From positions 1 to 64,000 of the forward strand of contig JAQNDB010000481.1 in NCBI GenBank assembly GCA_029204045.2: a stretch of DNA of 64,000 nt, written 5' to 3'. Shown here piece after piece: positions 1 through 11,096 of the stretch. The position numbers were made by a program, and so were the translations under genes. Position 1 is the stretch's first letter; every line of letters begins with the position of its first letter. The notes beneath the pieces are model-generated. The model was not told the origin of the DNA. It saw nothing but the letters and a program-made list of their open reading frames with translations, and did not search any database. Origin of the DNA: Tillandsia leiboldiana (lineage: Eukaryota; Streptophyta; Magnoliopsida; Poales; Bromeliaceae).

Positions 1-1606
1 ACAGACGAGCATAGTATCACTGTCACTAGTATCTCATAATCATAAAAAGCCTACGGGGTCACGACTCTGATCAAAGTGGGAAAACCCATCCACTAAAGGG
101 AAACTCGATCCCCTACCTCCAATCTGATGCAAAAGTAATAATAATAATAATCCGGTCAACCGCCCACAGTCCGCGGTCGCCGCAACACCCAAACATCGAT
201 CCCCGACTGTCCCAACTCTGAACATCTGACTACACATCCCCTAAGACTAGACGACAGGAGAACGAATAAAAGCATGGTTTCTCTCCTAAGTCAATTCCAA
301 TATGTTTGTGTAGCAGAAAAAGGTGGCCTAGCTAGATGACCATTCAAGCATGCAAAGTCTTTTATTTGATAAAATCATTTCGATTATTCTAACATATGCA
401 ACATTAAGTGTTTGGAACTCCCGATGTACATGTGGCAGGATATATGATACATGATACAATTTAGATGCACAATCTACTAGCAAGTACCTCTTTTACAACA
501 TGCATTCTAACCACATGCCCAAACCTTCCCTTAACATATGACATGATATGGCTTTAGTATTCTTTCCAACTAATTAAATTGCATATCTAAACATGGAAAC
601 ACCACTTACTAACCTGTAGCCTGCTAACAATGCAAATATTAACAAAGGAACCTTAATCTCATACAAGCATGCTAGATACATTCACAATTAATAGCACATG
701 ATCAAGGCATTTTAATTGGCCTAGTGACATTCACAAGTAGGAGGTTCACAACATCACCCACCTCGAGCGCTATTCCAAGTTCCCAAAAGCGAAGTCCAAG
801 ATCAGTCCAAAACTCACCACCAATCTGTACAAAATACTCCAAAGGAAAGTACATAAGCTATTCATTCTCAATTCCAAAATCTGTCCCCTAATTCCACAGT
901 CCAGAATTCTCCAATTTTTACCTGCAAATAATGCCCAGAAAAATCCAAGAAAAATACTATCGCGATCCTCGCGACGAGCCCGTCGAAACGAGTACCTGCA
1001 CGCCCAAATCGGAGTTTCCTACGCTGAGATAAAAATCCGGCAAGGGGTACACCCCAATCCAAACTGTACCAATTTCTGTAACAAAGAACCACAGAGAAAG
1101 AGATTCTCACCCTCGTGCAAAATCCAGAAAAATCTGAGAAAAATCGAGGACACTCCTTGCGAAGAGTAGATGAAGATTGCCTTTCGAATCGCCTCAATCC
1201 GACGTCTGAGCGAAAAGATACGGCAAGAACACCGCGGTGCTGTCCAAAAGTCCGCGAAGAAAAATGGGTCAAATGGGTGCTCAGAAAACTCTAAGATAAG
1301 CACGGAAATCGAGGAACCTCAAAACATAGGAGTTGAAGTCCTACCTGTCATGAGTCCAACGACACAAAAATCGGCGAAATCGGAAGTCGGAGTGAGTCGG
1401 AGAAGTCCAAACACTGAGAAGGGGCGAAGAGGATCGCCGGGAAACAAGCGTCGCGCCGCGCCGTAAAATGGTGAACCTCGGGAAGAGTGCCTCCAAAAAT
1501 CCTCAAAGTTCTCCAATGGGTAGTGCACTGAGTGAGGGAAAACTTCTCTGAAGAACACTCTGCGAAAAAAGGGGTCCAAAAAGCCAAAAGAGCGAACAGG
1601 GGAAAC

Positions 1607-1616
1607 CTATTTATAG
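1607..1616 (-). promoter_or_regulatory. TATA box in the family A LTR
   Basis: The sense strand reads CTATAAATAG, about 840 bp inside the LTR and just downstream of GC-rich U3 sequence. The same site is at 14701-14710 in the central LTR. It is the best candidate for the element's transcription start region, with initiation expected about 30 bp further along the minus strand. Confidence 0.7.
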
Positions 1617-1834
1617 GCCCAGCCCATATGCTGTTGGGCCGGGTTTTCGGGCGCAGGTTTCGGGCGCACTGCGCCCGGAAACCCGGTTGTACACCTCCCG
1701 TCCGACGCGCCCGAAAAACCCTGGTGCGGCCACGTCACCCCAAACAGGGGATAGCAATTCCAGGCGGCCCGCTGTGCGCCGCATGTCCCCTCGCGGTCAG
1801 CGGGGGTAGGTACGGCCGCCCAACCACGAGGCGA

Positions 1835-2123
1835 CACGTGGCGCACTCGAGTGCGGCCGACCGCCCGCCTGGCGCCACTGTGCGCGCGCCGTCCTGAGGC
1901 GCCCCACTGCGCACACTGTGGACCGTGCCCACGTGAGCCAGCGAATCTGAAGCCGCCACGTGTCATGCGCCCGGTCCACCGCAACCCCGCAAAACCGCTG
2001 AGCCGTGCCGCGTGCGTCGGCCTATCAGGGCACGCCACGCGTTCTCCCGCCCGCGGTCCATGCACCGCCGCGCCTCCCCGTGGACCGAGCTGCGTGAGCC
2101 AGCCAATAATAGGCCGCCACGTG
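1835..2123. promoter_or_regulatory. G-box / ABRE-like cluster in U3 of the family A LTR
   Basis: Four CACGTG hexamers lie at 1835-1840, 1930-1935, 1957-1962 and 2118-2123, within 290 bp upstream (in sense) of the TATA box. Several have the ACACGTGGC or CCACGTGTC context bound by plant bZIP (ABRE) or bHLH factors. A CCAAT motif lies near 2103. Regulation by such factors is inferred from the motifs only. Confidence 0.55.
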
Positions 2124-2451
2124 GCTCAGGCCGGTCCACGAGTCTCCCCCATGCACCGAAAATTCCCGAAGACTTCCGGAAGCCCGCTTTTGGTCATCCG
2201 GACTCCAAATTTAACAAGCAAATAGCCGTTTTCAAGCGTTTTACCGCGCTGAATCCAAATCCAACCTCAGATTGGCCCAAAACCTTTTCTAAAATTCGGC
2301 AAATGCAGCCGAAGGCCAAATCCGCTATCAAAGTCTCACAAGGTCCATCTGTGGCACCCCTTCGATGCACCATGGGCCAGACACACCAACACTATGTGTT
2401 CTACACAGTGGATTCACCGGAAAGTTGCATGGGAAAAACCAGTACACTACA

Positions 2452-2465
2452 TCCTCCCCCACAAG
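2452..2465 (-). other. Polypurine tract of element A1
   Basis: The sense sequence CTTGTGGGGGAGGA ends exactly at the LTR start. This is where the plus-strand primer for reverse transcription is expected. The same tract follows the LTR of A2 at 15545. Confidence 0.8.
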
Positions 2466-2498
2466 AAAAAGTTTCGCCCTTGAAACAAAAGTCATACC

Positions 2499-4385
2499 TC
2501 AAGCAGGGGCCTCAAACAAGTGGGGGTAAGCATCCATCATCGCTGACTCCAGCTCCCAGGTAGCCTCGCGCTCATCATGACTGCTCCAGAGGACCTTCAC
2601 ATACGGGATGGCCCGACTGCGCAACTCCCTAACCTCACGGTCCAAGATCCTCAACGGCCGCTCAACATAGCTCAGGTTCTCAGCAACCTCCAATGGGGTG
2701 AAATCGATGATATGGGATGGGTCATGAACATACCTCCTCAGTGTCGATACATGAAAAACATTGTGAACACCTGAAAGCCTGGGAGGAAGCGCAAGCCTGT
2801 AGGCAACTGGCCCTAAGCGCTCCAACACCTCAAAAGGTCCAATATAACGAGGGCTCAGTTTCCCACGAATGCCAAATCTCCGAATCCCCTTCGAAGGCGA
2901 GACTTTCAGAAAAACATGGTCACCCACCTGAAACTCTAAGTCTCGCCGTCGAGTATCAGCATAACTCCTCTGTCGACTCTGGGCGGTCTCGAGATGTCGT
3001 CGTATCAATCTGACCTTTTCCTCTGCCTCTAATAGTAGATCAGGACCCAAAGTCTTCTTCTCACCCACGTCACTCCAATATAGGGGTGACCGACACTTGC
3101 ATCCATACAACGCTTCAAACGGAGCCATCTGAATGCTCGCTTTATAGCTGTTGTTGTACGCAAACTCAACTAATCCCAAGTGTCGGTACCATCCTTCTCC
3201 AAAGTCCAGAACGCATGCTCTCAACATATCCTCGAGGGTCTGAATAGTGCGCTCTGACTGCCCATCGGTCTGTGGGTGGAATGCTGTACTGAATCGGAGC
3301 TGCGTCCCCAAGGCTGTCTGTAAACTCCTCCAGAAATGCGAGACAAACCTCGGGTCTCTATCTGATACGATGGAAACGGGTACCCCGTGCAATCTAACCA
3401 CCTCAGCCAAGTACACCTGTGCGAGTCGCTCCATCGGCCAAGTCATCTGAACCGGCAAAAAGTGAGCGGACTTGGTAAGCCTGTCCACGACTACCCAGAT
3501 AGCACCCGCTCCCGTCTGTGCTCCCGACAAACTAGTGACAAAATCCATCGTAACATGTTCCCATTTCCATTCTGGGATTGGGAGACTCTGCAACTTGCCA
3601 GCAGGTACACGATGCTGACAAGTTAGACAGTGTGCTACAAATCTCCCAATGTCTCTTTTCATCCCATTCCACCAAAACTGTGCCTTAAGATCCCTATACA
3701 TCTTAGTCCCACCAGGATGGATGGTATAAGGTGTATAGTGGGCCTCCCTCAAGATCTGCTTTCGTATCTCTGCATCCATAGGTACACAAGCGCGGTCCCT
3801 GTACCGCAGTACTCCCGCAGCATCAACTGAAAAGTCCCCTATCAAACCAGTCTGCATCTGCTCTCGAATCCTCATCAGGTGGGGGTCCTCACTCTGTCTC
3901 TCCCGAATCCTGTCCAACAGAGTGGGCTGCACGACTAGAGACATAAGTCTACCAGAGACCCCAGGGGACACAACCTCGAGCTCTAACCGCCTCATCTGCT
4001 CAAGTAATGGCGCCTGATCGGTGATCATCAAAGATAGACTCTGTACTGCTCTCCTGCTCAGGGCATCAGCAACCACGTTGGCCTTGCCAGGATGGTATAA
4101 TATGTCTACATCATTATCTTTCAACAATTCCAACCATCTGCGCTGCCTCAAGTTGAGCTCCTTCTGTGTGAACAGGTATTTCAAGCTCTTGTGGTCGGTG
4201 TAAATCTCGCAGTGCTCCCCATACAGGTAGTGGCGCCACAACTTTAGTGTAAAAATCACTGCAGCTAGCTCCAAATCATGGGTAGGGTAATTCTTTTCAT
4301 AATCCTTCAGTTGCCGAGAGGCATAAGCGATTACCCTTCCCTCCTGCATCAGCACGCAACCAAGTCCACTGTGCGATGCGTCGCT
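2499..4385 (-). CDS. A1 pol, 3' part: RNase H, integrase and chromodomain
   Basis: This is the C-terminal half of the A1 polyprotein after an in-frame stop; the open frame from 4355 is 618 aa. RNase H acidic residues are visible (E29, D54, D97 in that frame, with the first Asp of YSDAS just upstream). Integrase has an HHCC zinc finger (H206, H213, C243, C246) and catalytic D271, D332, E368. The chromodomain covers about residues 568-615. Compared with A2, five residues (QVKAE) are missing just after the HHCC finger, through a 15-bp deletion between TGCT repeats near 3615. The protein would cut and join element cDNA to chromosomal DNA, and the chromodomain would direct it to heterochromatin (known for the family). 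It lacks its own start and is probably not expressed from this copy. Confidence 0.9.
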   Translation of the reverse strand, partial: SDASHSGLGCVLMQEGRVIAYASRQLKDYEKNYPTHDLELAAVIFTLKLWRHYLYGEHCEIYTDHKSLKYLFTQKELNLRQRRWLELLKDNDVDILYHPGKANVVADALSRRAVQSLSLMITDQAPLLEQMRRLELEVVSPGVSGRLMSLVVQPTLLDRIRERQSEDPHLMRIREQMQTGLIGDFSVDAAGVLRYRDRACVPMDAEIRKQILREAHYTPYTIHPGGTKMYRDLKAQFWWNGMKRDIGRFVAHCLTCQHRVPAGKLQSLPIPEWKWEHVTMDFVTSLSGAQTGAGAIWVVVDRLTKSAHFLPVQMTWPMERLAQVYLAEVVRLHGVPVSIVSDRDPRFVSHFWRSLQTALGTQLRFSTAFHPQTDGQSERTIQTLEDMLRACVLDFGEGWYRHLGLVEFAYNNSYKASIQMAPFEALYGCKCRSPLYWSDVGEKKTLGPDLLLEAEEKVRLIRRHLETAQSRQRSYADTRRRDLEFQVGDHVFLKVSPSKGIRRFGIRGKLSPRYIGPFEVLERLGPVAYRLALPPRLSGVHNVFHVSTLRRYVHDPSHIIDFTPLEVAENLSYVERPLRILDREVRELRSRAIPYVKVLWSSHDEREATWELESAMMDAYPHLFEAPA

Positions 4386-7310
4386 CTATATCACGTATCC
4401 TTTCCCCATAACGGGGAGGGAAAGGACAGGAGCCGACATCAATTTGTTCTTTAATTCCTCAAAGCTCCTCTGGCAATCCTCACTCCAAGTAAACTTAATC
4501 CCTTTTCGCGTCAAACGAGTGAGGGGTGTGGAAAGTTTCGCAAAACCTTCCACAAACCGACGGTAATATCCTGCTAAGCCCATGAAACTGCGGACCTCTG
4601 ATACCGTTGTCGGTCGGGGCCAATCCCGGACTGCCTCGATCTTCGCCGGGTCTACTGCCACTCCAGCGGCTGAAATCACGTGGCCCAAAAAGACAACCTC
4701 CCGAAGCCAAAAATCACACTTAGATAACTTGGCATACAACTTTCTCTCTCTCAGAAGTTGTAGCACAATCCTCAGGTGCTCCTCGTGCTCCACATCGCTT
4801 TGGGAATAAACTAGGATGTCATCAATAAAAACAACGACGAACCGATCCAGGTATGGTCGAAAAATCCTGTTCATTAAATCCATAAAAGCAGCAGAGGCAT
4901 TTGTCAATCCAAAAGGCATGACGGTGAACTCATAATGCCCGTACCGCGACCTGAATGCCGTCTTTGGGATGTCCTCGGCCTTCACCTTCAATTGGTGGTA
5001 ACCAGACTGTAAGTCAATCTTGGAGAAGACACAAGACCCTTGCAGCTGATCAAATAAGTCATCAATGCGCGGCAAAGGGTACTTGTTCTTGATGGTCGCT
5101 TTATTTAGCTCCCGGTAATCAACGCACAGTCGAAGCGAACCATCTTTCTTCTTCACAAATAGCACCGGCGCTCCCCAAGGCGATACACTCGGTCTCACAA
5201 AACCCTTGTCCATTAAATCCTGGAGTTGCGTCTTTAATTCTCGCAGCTCAGCCGGTGCCATTCGGTAAGGAGCCTTAGAGATTGGCGCAATTCCTGGGAC
5301 TACGTCAATCAAAAACTCAACCTCCCTATCCGGCGGCATACTAATCAGCTCTGGAAGAAACACATCCGGGAACTCGCGGGCAATCGGGATATCCGCGAGT
5401 CCCGGAGCCGCCGTAGGCTCCTTAACCACAGATGCCATAAAGGCTACGCATCCACTGCGCATCATCTGCCTCGCACGAGAAGTCGAAACCGCAGAGGCTA
5501 AGAAAGCACTCTGGCACCCCCCGAAAACGAACACCTCCTGGCCTGGCTCGCTAAAAGTAACAGTCCTCGCGGCGCAATCAATCGTCGCGAAATAGCGAGC
5601 CAGCCAATCCATCCCCAGTACAATGTCAAAATCTCGCAGCTGACTAAGGACCATCAGGTCCGCTGGCAAAATCCAAGACTCAAGCTGTACCGGGCAAGAC
5701 CAACAACACTCATCTACTTGCAATATGTGATCGGGAATCTGTACCTCTAATGCATGTGGCAACCGACCTAACTCTAGTCCATGAGATGATGCAAATGCTC
5801 TACTGATAAAAGAATGTGATGCACCGGTATCAAATAAAGTGTGAGCTCTAATACCAAAAAGTAAAGTGATACCTGCCACCACGTGGTCGGCTGCCGTGGA
5901 GTCCCCTACCTGAGCGGCGTAGACTCGCCCGCTCTGAGCTAGTGGTCGGTAGTCTGCAGGGTGGGAGGAAGGAGCCCTGCTCGCAGGAGCATAGGGCCGC
6001 TGAGCTGGCGGTCGCTGCTGAGGTGGAAGAGAAACTGAGGCCGAAGAAGGCGCCACTGATGCCGAAAAAGGGCATGAAGATCGTATGTGCCCGGCCTGAC
6101 CACAGCCATAACAACGCCCCCACCTCTGATCACAAGTGCCGGGGAAATGCTGACCCCCGCAGAAGATACAACTGCCAGGGGCCCGCAACTGCCGTGACTG
6201 CTGCTGCTGCTGCTGCCTGTACGACTGCCGCTGAGATCCCTGCTGTCGCGACTGCGACCTCTGCTGCTGCGAGTGCTGCTGCTGTCGCTGGGGCTGCTGA
6301 TGCTGTGGGGGCCTCTGGGAGCCCCCAGGCCCTCGCCGCTCCGAACGCCCCCGGCCCGTAAACTGAGGCGGTGGCGGTCGGGGCGGCCTCCAGGAACTGG
6401 CCTGTCCCCCCTCATCCGATGCTGGTCGCTTCCTCTCAGAACTCTGAGCGACCAGACCTCCGCGTCTAGAAACAACATGATCTCCCCTCTCGACCCACTG
6501 TGCATGATCCACTGCCTCTGATAAAGTCTGAAGCCTCTGGGCGTGTACCAAGGTATAGATCTCGGGGCGCAAACCTGTCTCAAACAGCTCCACCTGGTGC
6601 AGCCCATCCCTGGCAACATAGGGTACGCAGTTGAGAACCTGCGTAAACTCCTGGAAATAGTCCCACACTGGGCGATCACCCTGCTGCAGGTTCTTCAAGT
6701 CATCTTCTATCTTCTTCTTCACGCTCGTGGAGAAGTAAGTGTCAAGGATCATCCTCCTGAACTCCGACCAGGGTAGCTGTCGGGTGACCTGAAACTCTAA
6801 GGGCTCGACCCGACGCCACCAAGCATCTGCATCCCCCTCTAGACAGTGTACTGCCAAATGTGCTCTGAACCTCTGGTCAATGAAGAAGTCCCGAAACAAC
6901 TTCTCCATTGATGCTAGCCACGATCCAATCTCCCAAGGGTGAGTGCTCCGCCCCGAGAACTTAGGGGGTCCTCGCTTACAGAACTGCGTGAGTTTGTCAG
7001 AAAACTCCCGCTCCTCCACTGGGGTCAAAGGCCTGAACATCCCCTGGGCCCCACTACTCGACGACGGCGCTGTAGGGGCAGGTGGAATAGTCGGTGGTAC
7101 AACAGGTGGTACGGGGGCCTCTGCAGTAGTAGGGGGAGGTGCCGCAACCTGGTCAAATAACTGCTCGAACCTCTGCTCCTGTCGGCGGTGGCTCTCCGCC
7201 AACTGGGCCACCATGGCCCTCAGCTCACTGATCTCAGAAGGCCCGGACTGCTCCGGCTCCTCCGGGGGTGTAGGAGTACCCCGAGTAGGAATCTGCCGCC
7301 TAGGAGGCAT
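4386..7310 (-). CDS. A1 gag, protease and reverse transcriptase, ending at a nonsense codon
   Basis: I place the start at the ATG at 7308-7310 (MPPRRQ), because the upstream in-frame extension to 7382 is not gag-like. Numbering from 7382: capsid about 130-310, a Q/R/S-rich linker 350-400, and two zinc knuckles (C405/C408/H412/C417 and C424/C427/H432/C437). The protease motif is DTG at 518-520. RT has FIDD at 852-855. The frame ends in VI followed by TAG at 4386-4388, where A2 has a Tyr codon (TAC). One substitution thus separates RT from RNase H. Gag would assemble particles, protease would cleave the polyprotein and RT would copy the RNA. This is the only complete gag in the window. Confidence 0.92.
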   Translation of the reverse strand: MPPRRQIPTRGTPTPPEEPEQSGPSEISELRAMVAQLAESHRRQEQRFEQLFDQVAAPPPTTAEAPVPPVVPPTIPPAPTAPSSSSGAQGMFRPLTPVEEREFSDKLTQFCKRGPPKFSGRSTHPWEIGSWLASMEKLFRDFFIDQRFRAHLAVHCLEGDADAWWRRVEPLEFQVTRQLPWSEFRRMILDTYFSTSVKKKIEDDLKNLQQGDRPVWDYFQEFTQVLNCVPYVARDGLHQVELFETGLRPEIYTLVHAQRLQTLSEAVDHAQWVERGDHVVSRRGGLVAQSSERKRPASDEGGQASSWRPPRPPPPQFTGRGRSERRGPGGSQRPPQHQQPQRQQQHSQQQRSQSRQQGSQRQSYRQQQQQQSRQLRAPGSCIFCGGQHFPGTCDQRWGRCYGCGQAGHIRSSCPFSASVAPSSASVSLPPQQRPPAQRPYAPASRAPSSHPADYRPLAQSGRVYAAQVGDSTAADHVVAGITLLFGIRAHTLFDTGASHSFISRAFASSHGLELGRLPHALEVQIPDHILQVDECCWSCPVQLESWILPADLMVLSQLRDFDIVLGMDWLARYFATIDCAARTVTFSEPGQEVFVFGGCQSAFLASAVSTSRARQMMRSGCVAFMASVVKEPTAAPGLADIPIAREFPDVFLPELISMPPDREVEFLIDVVPGIAPISKAPYRMAPAELRELKTQLQDLMDKGFVRPSVSPWGAPVLFVKKKDGSLRLCVDYRELNKATIKNKYPLPRIDDLFDQLQGSCVFSKIDLQSGYHQLKVKAEDIPKTAFRSRYGHYEFTVMPFGLTNASAAFMDLMNRIFRPYLDRFVVVFIDDILVYSQSDVEHEEHLRIVLQLLRERKLYAKLSKCDFWLREVVFLGHVISAAGVAVDPAKIEAVRDWPRPTTVSEVRSFMGLAGYYRRFVEGFAKLSTPLTRLTRKGIKFTWSEDCQRSFEELKNKLMSAPVLSLPVMGKGYVI

Positions 7311-7602
7311 CCTGCCACACAAGAATCCACGGGTCAGTAAACCAAACCACTCTCGACCCAATCCAGCGAAAGTCATGGACATTCCCCTATTTCTGTAACC
7401 TTATGTTGTCTGCAGCTAACATAATAGTCCCCCAGAAATAGGCTATGCCAAGCCCTCTCCACTCACAGGGAGAGTTAACAACTAATTGCCGACTTTCGCA
7501 CAATATCACGTCACTCACGCTCTGCCTTCCTAGGGTCTGCCAAAAGCCTAGGGTTTCCTAAGTCCCAACTGACCTATCCCTAAGCTCTGATACCACCTAA
7601 TC
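7311..7602 (-). other. A1 5' untranslated leader with primer-binding site (7584-7595)
   Basis: The sense sequence TGGTATCAGAGC at 7584-7595 is complementary to the 3' end of plant initiator Met-tRNA, the usual primer of this clade. It starts a few bases after the LTR end (GTGACAGATTAGG in sense). The rest of this stretch is non-coding leader up to the gag ATG. A homologous leader lies in element C at 29300-29559. Confidence 0.85.
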
Positions 7603-7652
7603 TGTCACGGCCCGGGTGTAAACCAGAACTCGGGCCCATCCACAGATCCGCC

Positions 7653-7678
7653 GTGCATACGGAATTTTCCGTGTACAC
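7653..7678 (-). other. Hairpin near the 3' end of the family A LTR
   Basis: The sense strand reads GTGTACACGG, a 6-nt AT-rich loop, then CCGTATGCAC, pairing 9 of 10 positions including one G-T wobble. It is flanked by CGCTTC before and GGCGGATCTG after. Equivalent hairpins with different stems occupy the same place in all other LTR families of the window. Confidence 0.7.
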
Positions 7679-8353
7679 GAAGCGCTGGTAACCTGCTCAG
7701 ATATAAAATATATAATAAAGGAGCATAAAACAGAGCTAAACTAAAACTAATACATCTCAGACAAATGCTGGAAATAAAAGTACAATAAGCTCTCACAAAT
7801 ATACAAGTGTCTCTCCCAGCTCACGAAATAAATACAACCAGCTGGCCGTAGCCAGACCCAAAATAAAAGGAAATACAACCATCTGAGTGTACTGGGGATA
7901 CATCAAAACTACAAAACTCGAACTCGGGGCAGTAGCTATCTAATCAGCGATCCTCTTACCTCGATCCAGGGAAGAGGGTCCTGCAACTCCCGTAGAGGAC
8001 TCTGCAAAACAAAGGGGAAAAGAAAAGAGAAAGCAGTGGGGGGTGAGAACTACAATAAAAACAGTAGCCTCCCCTAGTGGGTAGACCTCAAACTCAGACA
8101 TGCCCACTAGGACTATCAGATGCGAAAATGAAAACAGAGGTGGTAAGCTACAAGTACACTACTGATGAAGAGCTACCACTAACATTCCTCTAAGATGCCT
8201 AACTAAAGAATAGCTGAAAGCATGCACCAGAACGTCAAAGACTGACAGACCAACCCAATCAAAACACCAGTAAACACTGGTACTGCCTGCTCTGCTGTCA
8301 ACCTCACAACTCAGTATCTCCCCTGTCCAAATGATCGGAACCCAACACGGTCT

Positions 8354-10488
8354 GACCGGCACCCAACACGGTCTGAAACCTACTCCGGAGTGGCACTCGA
8401 GGGGAGCGACCCCACACGAGCATAGTATCACTGTCACTAGTATCATCAGTATCATAAAATAGCAGGACGGGGTCACGACTCTGATCAAAGTGGGAAAACC
8501 CATCCACTAAAGGGAAACTCGATCCCCTACCTCCAATCTGATGCAAAAGTAATAATAATAATAACCATCGAATTGACCTAAAAGAGGCTAAAAAGAAGAA
8601 CGATAAAAACCTAGCCTCTAGGGTTGCTCTCAAGTGTTTAATTAATTAATCGGTAGAGAACCCACGTTTTTGAGAAACCCTAAATGTCTATTTATAGTTT
8701 AGAAACCTTTGGAAAGAGATAAGAATCAAAAACATACCTTATCTGGAAATTTTCAGGACGGCGATCCGGATCGGATTTACTGCGATCCGGATCGTCGTAA
8801 CGAGATTGACGATTCCAGAAAACCAAGGGTTCGGGATCCGGATTGCAAGGTCCGATCCGGATCGTTCATGAATTTCAGCAACATCCAATGTTCGGGATCC
8901 GGATCAGAATAGGCTTGGATCCGGATTGGATTTGCACATGAACTAATACCCTTCGGGATCCGGATTGGATCATCTGATCCGGATCCTGAATATGCCCCAT
9001 GTCCAGTTTTTAATTTTTATGCAATTAAAAATTCTTCCAAGTGTTTCTACACTATAAGAAAGTATTCGGATCACCACAATTATTTAGTTAAACATACCTG
9101 ATCCTCTTGAATACTTTCTTCTTGAGATTGATGTAACTGATCCACAATTCTTCAACTTCAATCTTCAAGACTCAAGACACTGAGTGCCAACTTGAGCTCT
9201 TGTTCAATCTTTTCTAAGTCTTTGATTGCTGATTGACAATTTGATCCCTTTAAGACTCCGACTCAACTCACTGACTTGACTCACGAAATATGCCAACACC
9301 AAAATGCCGTAACATGACCGGCACCCAACACGGTCTGAAACCTACTCCGGAGTGGCACTCGAGGGGAGCGACCCCACACGAGCATAGTATCACTGTCACT
9401 AGTATCATCAGTATCATAAAATAGCAGGACGGGGTCACGACTCTGATCAAAGTGGGAAAACCCATCCACTAAAGGGAAACTCGATCCCCTACCTCCAATC
9501 TGATGCAAAAGTAATAATAATAATAACCATCGAATTGACCTAAAAGAGGCTAAAAAGAAGAACGATAAAAACCTAGCCTCTAGGGTTGCTCTCAAGTGTT
9601 TAATTAATTAATCGGTAGAGAACCCACGTTTTTGAGAAACCCTAAATGTCTATTTATAGTTTAGAAACCTTTGGAAAGAGATAAGAATCAAAAACATACC
9701 TTATCTGGAAATTTTCAGGACGGCGATCCGGATCGGATTTACTGCGATCCGGATCGTCGTAACGAGATTGACGATTCCAGAAAACCAAGGGTTCGGGATC
9801 CGGATTGCAAGGTCCGATCCGGATCGTTCATGAATTTCAGCAACATCCAATGTTCGGGATCCGGATCAGAATAGGCTTGGATCCGGATTGGATTTGCACA
9901 TGAACTAATACCCTTCGGGATCCGGATTGGATCATCTGATCCGGATCCTGAATATGCCCCATGTCCAGTTTTTAATTTTTATGCAATTAAAAATTCTTCC
10001 AAGTGTTTCTACACTATAAGAAAGTATTCGGATCACCACAATTATTTAGTTAAACATACCTGATCCTCTTGAATACTTTCTTCTTGAGATTGATGTAACT
10101 GATCCACAATTCTTCAACTTCAATCTTCAAGACTCAAGACACTGAGTGCCAACTTGAGCTCTTGTTGAATCTTTTCTAAGTCTTTGATTGCTGATTGACA
10201 ATTTGATCCCTTTAAGACTCCGACTCAACTCACTGACTTGACTCACGAAATATGCCAACACCAAAATGCCGTAACATGACCGGCACCCAACACGGTCTGA
10301 AACCTACTCCGGAGTGGCACTCGAGGGGAGCGACCCCACACGAGCATAGTATCACTGTCACTAGTATCATCAGTATCATAAAATAGCAGGACGGGGTCAC
10401 GACTCTGATCAAAGTGGGAAAACCCATCCACTAAAGGGAAACTCGATCCCCTACCTCCAATCTGATGCAAAAGTAATAATAATAATAA
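8354..10488. repeat. 962-bp tandem array of LTR segment (211 bp) plus foreign segment X (751 bp)
   Basis: The order is L-X-L-X-L. L copies are 8354-8564, 9316-9526 and 10278-10488. X copies are 8565-9315 and 9527-10277. The first L continues into native LTR on its left and the third on its right. The copies are almost identical (one visible C/G difference at about 9206 versus 10168), so the amplification is recent or an assembly effect. Confidence 0.9.
8565..9315 (-). other. Foreign segment X, copy 1 (second copy 9527-10277)
   Basis: X is unrelated to the surrounding LTR. Read on the minus strand it has a TATAAATAG motif (plus coordinates about 8689-8698), followed by a TA-rich leader. Upstream lies a cluster of GATCCGGAT motifs between about 8764 and 8990. 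This resembles a promoter-bearing LTR fragment, possibly of a Copia-type element, but I cannot assign a family. No convincing coding sequence is present; a 67-aa open frame over the GATCCGGAT cluster is not recognisable. Confidence 0.55.
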
Positions 10489-11096
10489 TAATCCGGTCAA
10501 CCGCCCACAGTCCGCGGTCGCCGCAACACCCAAACATCGATCCCCGACTGTCCCAACTCTGAACATCTGACTACACAATCCCCTAAGACTAGACGACAGG
10601 AAAACGAATAAAAGCATGGTTTCTCCTAAGTCAATTCCAATATGTTTGTGTAGCAGAAAAAGGTGGCCTAGCTAGATGACCATTCAAGCATGCAAAGTCC
10701 TTTATTTGATAAAATCATTTCGATTATTCTAACATATGCAACATTAAGTGTTTGGAACTCCCGATGTACATGTGGCAGGATATATGATACATGATACAAT
10801 TTAGATGCACAATCTACTAGCAAGTACCTCTTTTACAACATGCATTCTAACCACATGCCCAAACCTTCCCTTAATATATGACATGATATGGCTTTAGTAT
10901 TCTTTCCAACTAATTAAATTGCATATCTAAACATGGAAACACCACTTACTAACCTGTAGCCTGCTAACAATGCAAATATTAACAAAGGAACCTTAATCTC
11001 ATACAAGCATGCTAGATACATTCACAATTAATAGCACATGATCAAGGCATTCTAATAGGCCTAGTGACATTCACAAGTAGGAGGTTCACAACATCA

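Larger units (their letters stand above)
1..2451 (-). repeat. 3' LTR of element A1, truncated by the window edge
   Basis: This is the downstream LTR of the minus-strand element A1. It aligns with the LTR at 7603-15544 once the insertions in that copy are removed. The right end is the LTR start in sense (TGTAGTGTACTGG) and lies directly next to a polypurine tract. About 0.8 kb of the sense 3' end lies outside the window. It holds an AAT microsatellite near 136-152, a TATA box at 1607-1616 and G-boxes at 1835-2123. It also contains the unoccupied form of the S1 insertion site (single cccac near 755). I see no gene in it; the open frames at 1530-2563 are GC-rich noise. Confidence 0.93.
2452..7602 (-). 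mobile_element. Internal region of Ty3/gypsy element A1 (Tekay/Del-like chromovirus)
   Basis: This 5.15 kb internal domain runs from the PBS side at 7602 to the polypurine tract at 2452. It carries one gag-pol frame broken by a single nonsense codon. Domain order gag, protease, RT, RNase H, integrase, chromodomain places it in Ty3/gypsy chromoviruses. The terminal chromodomain resembles the Tekay/Del clade. It shares its upstream LTR with element A2. Confidence 0.93.
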
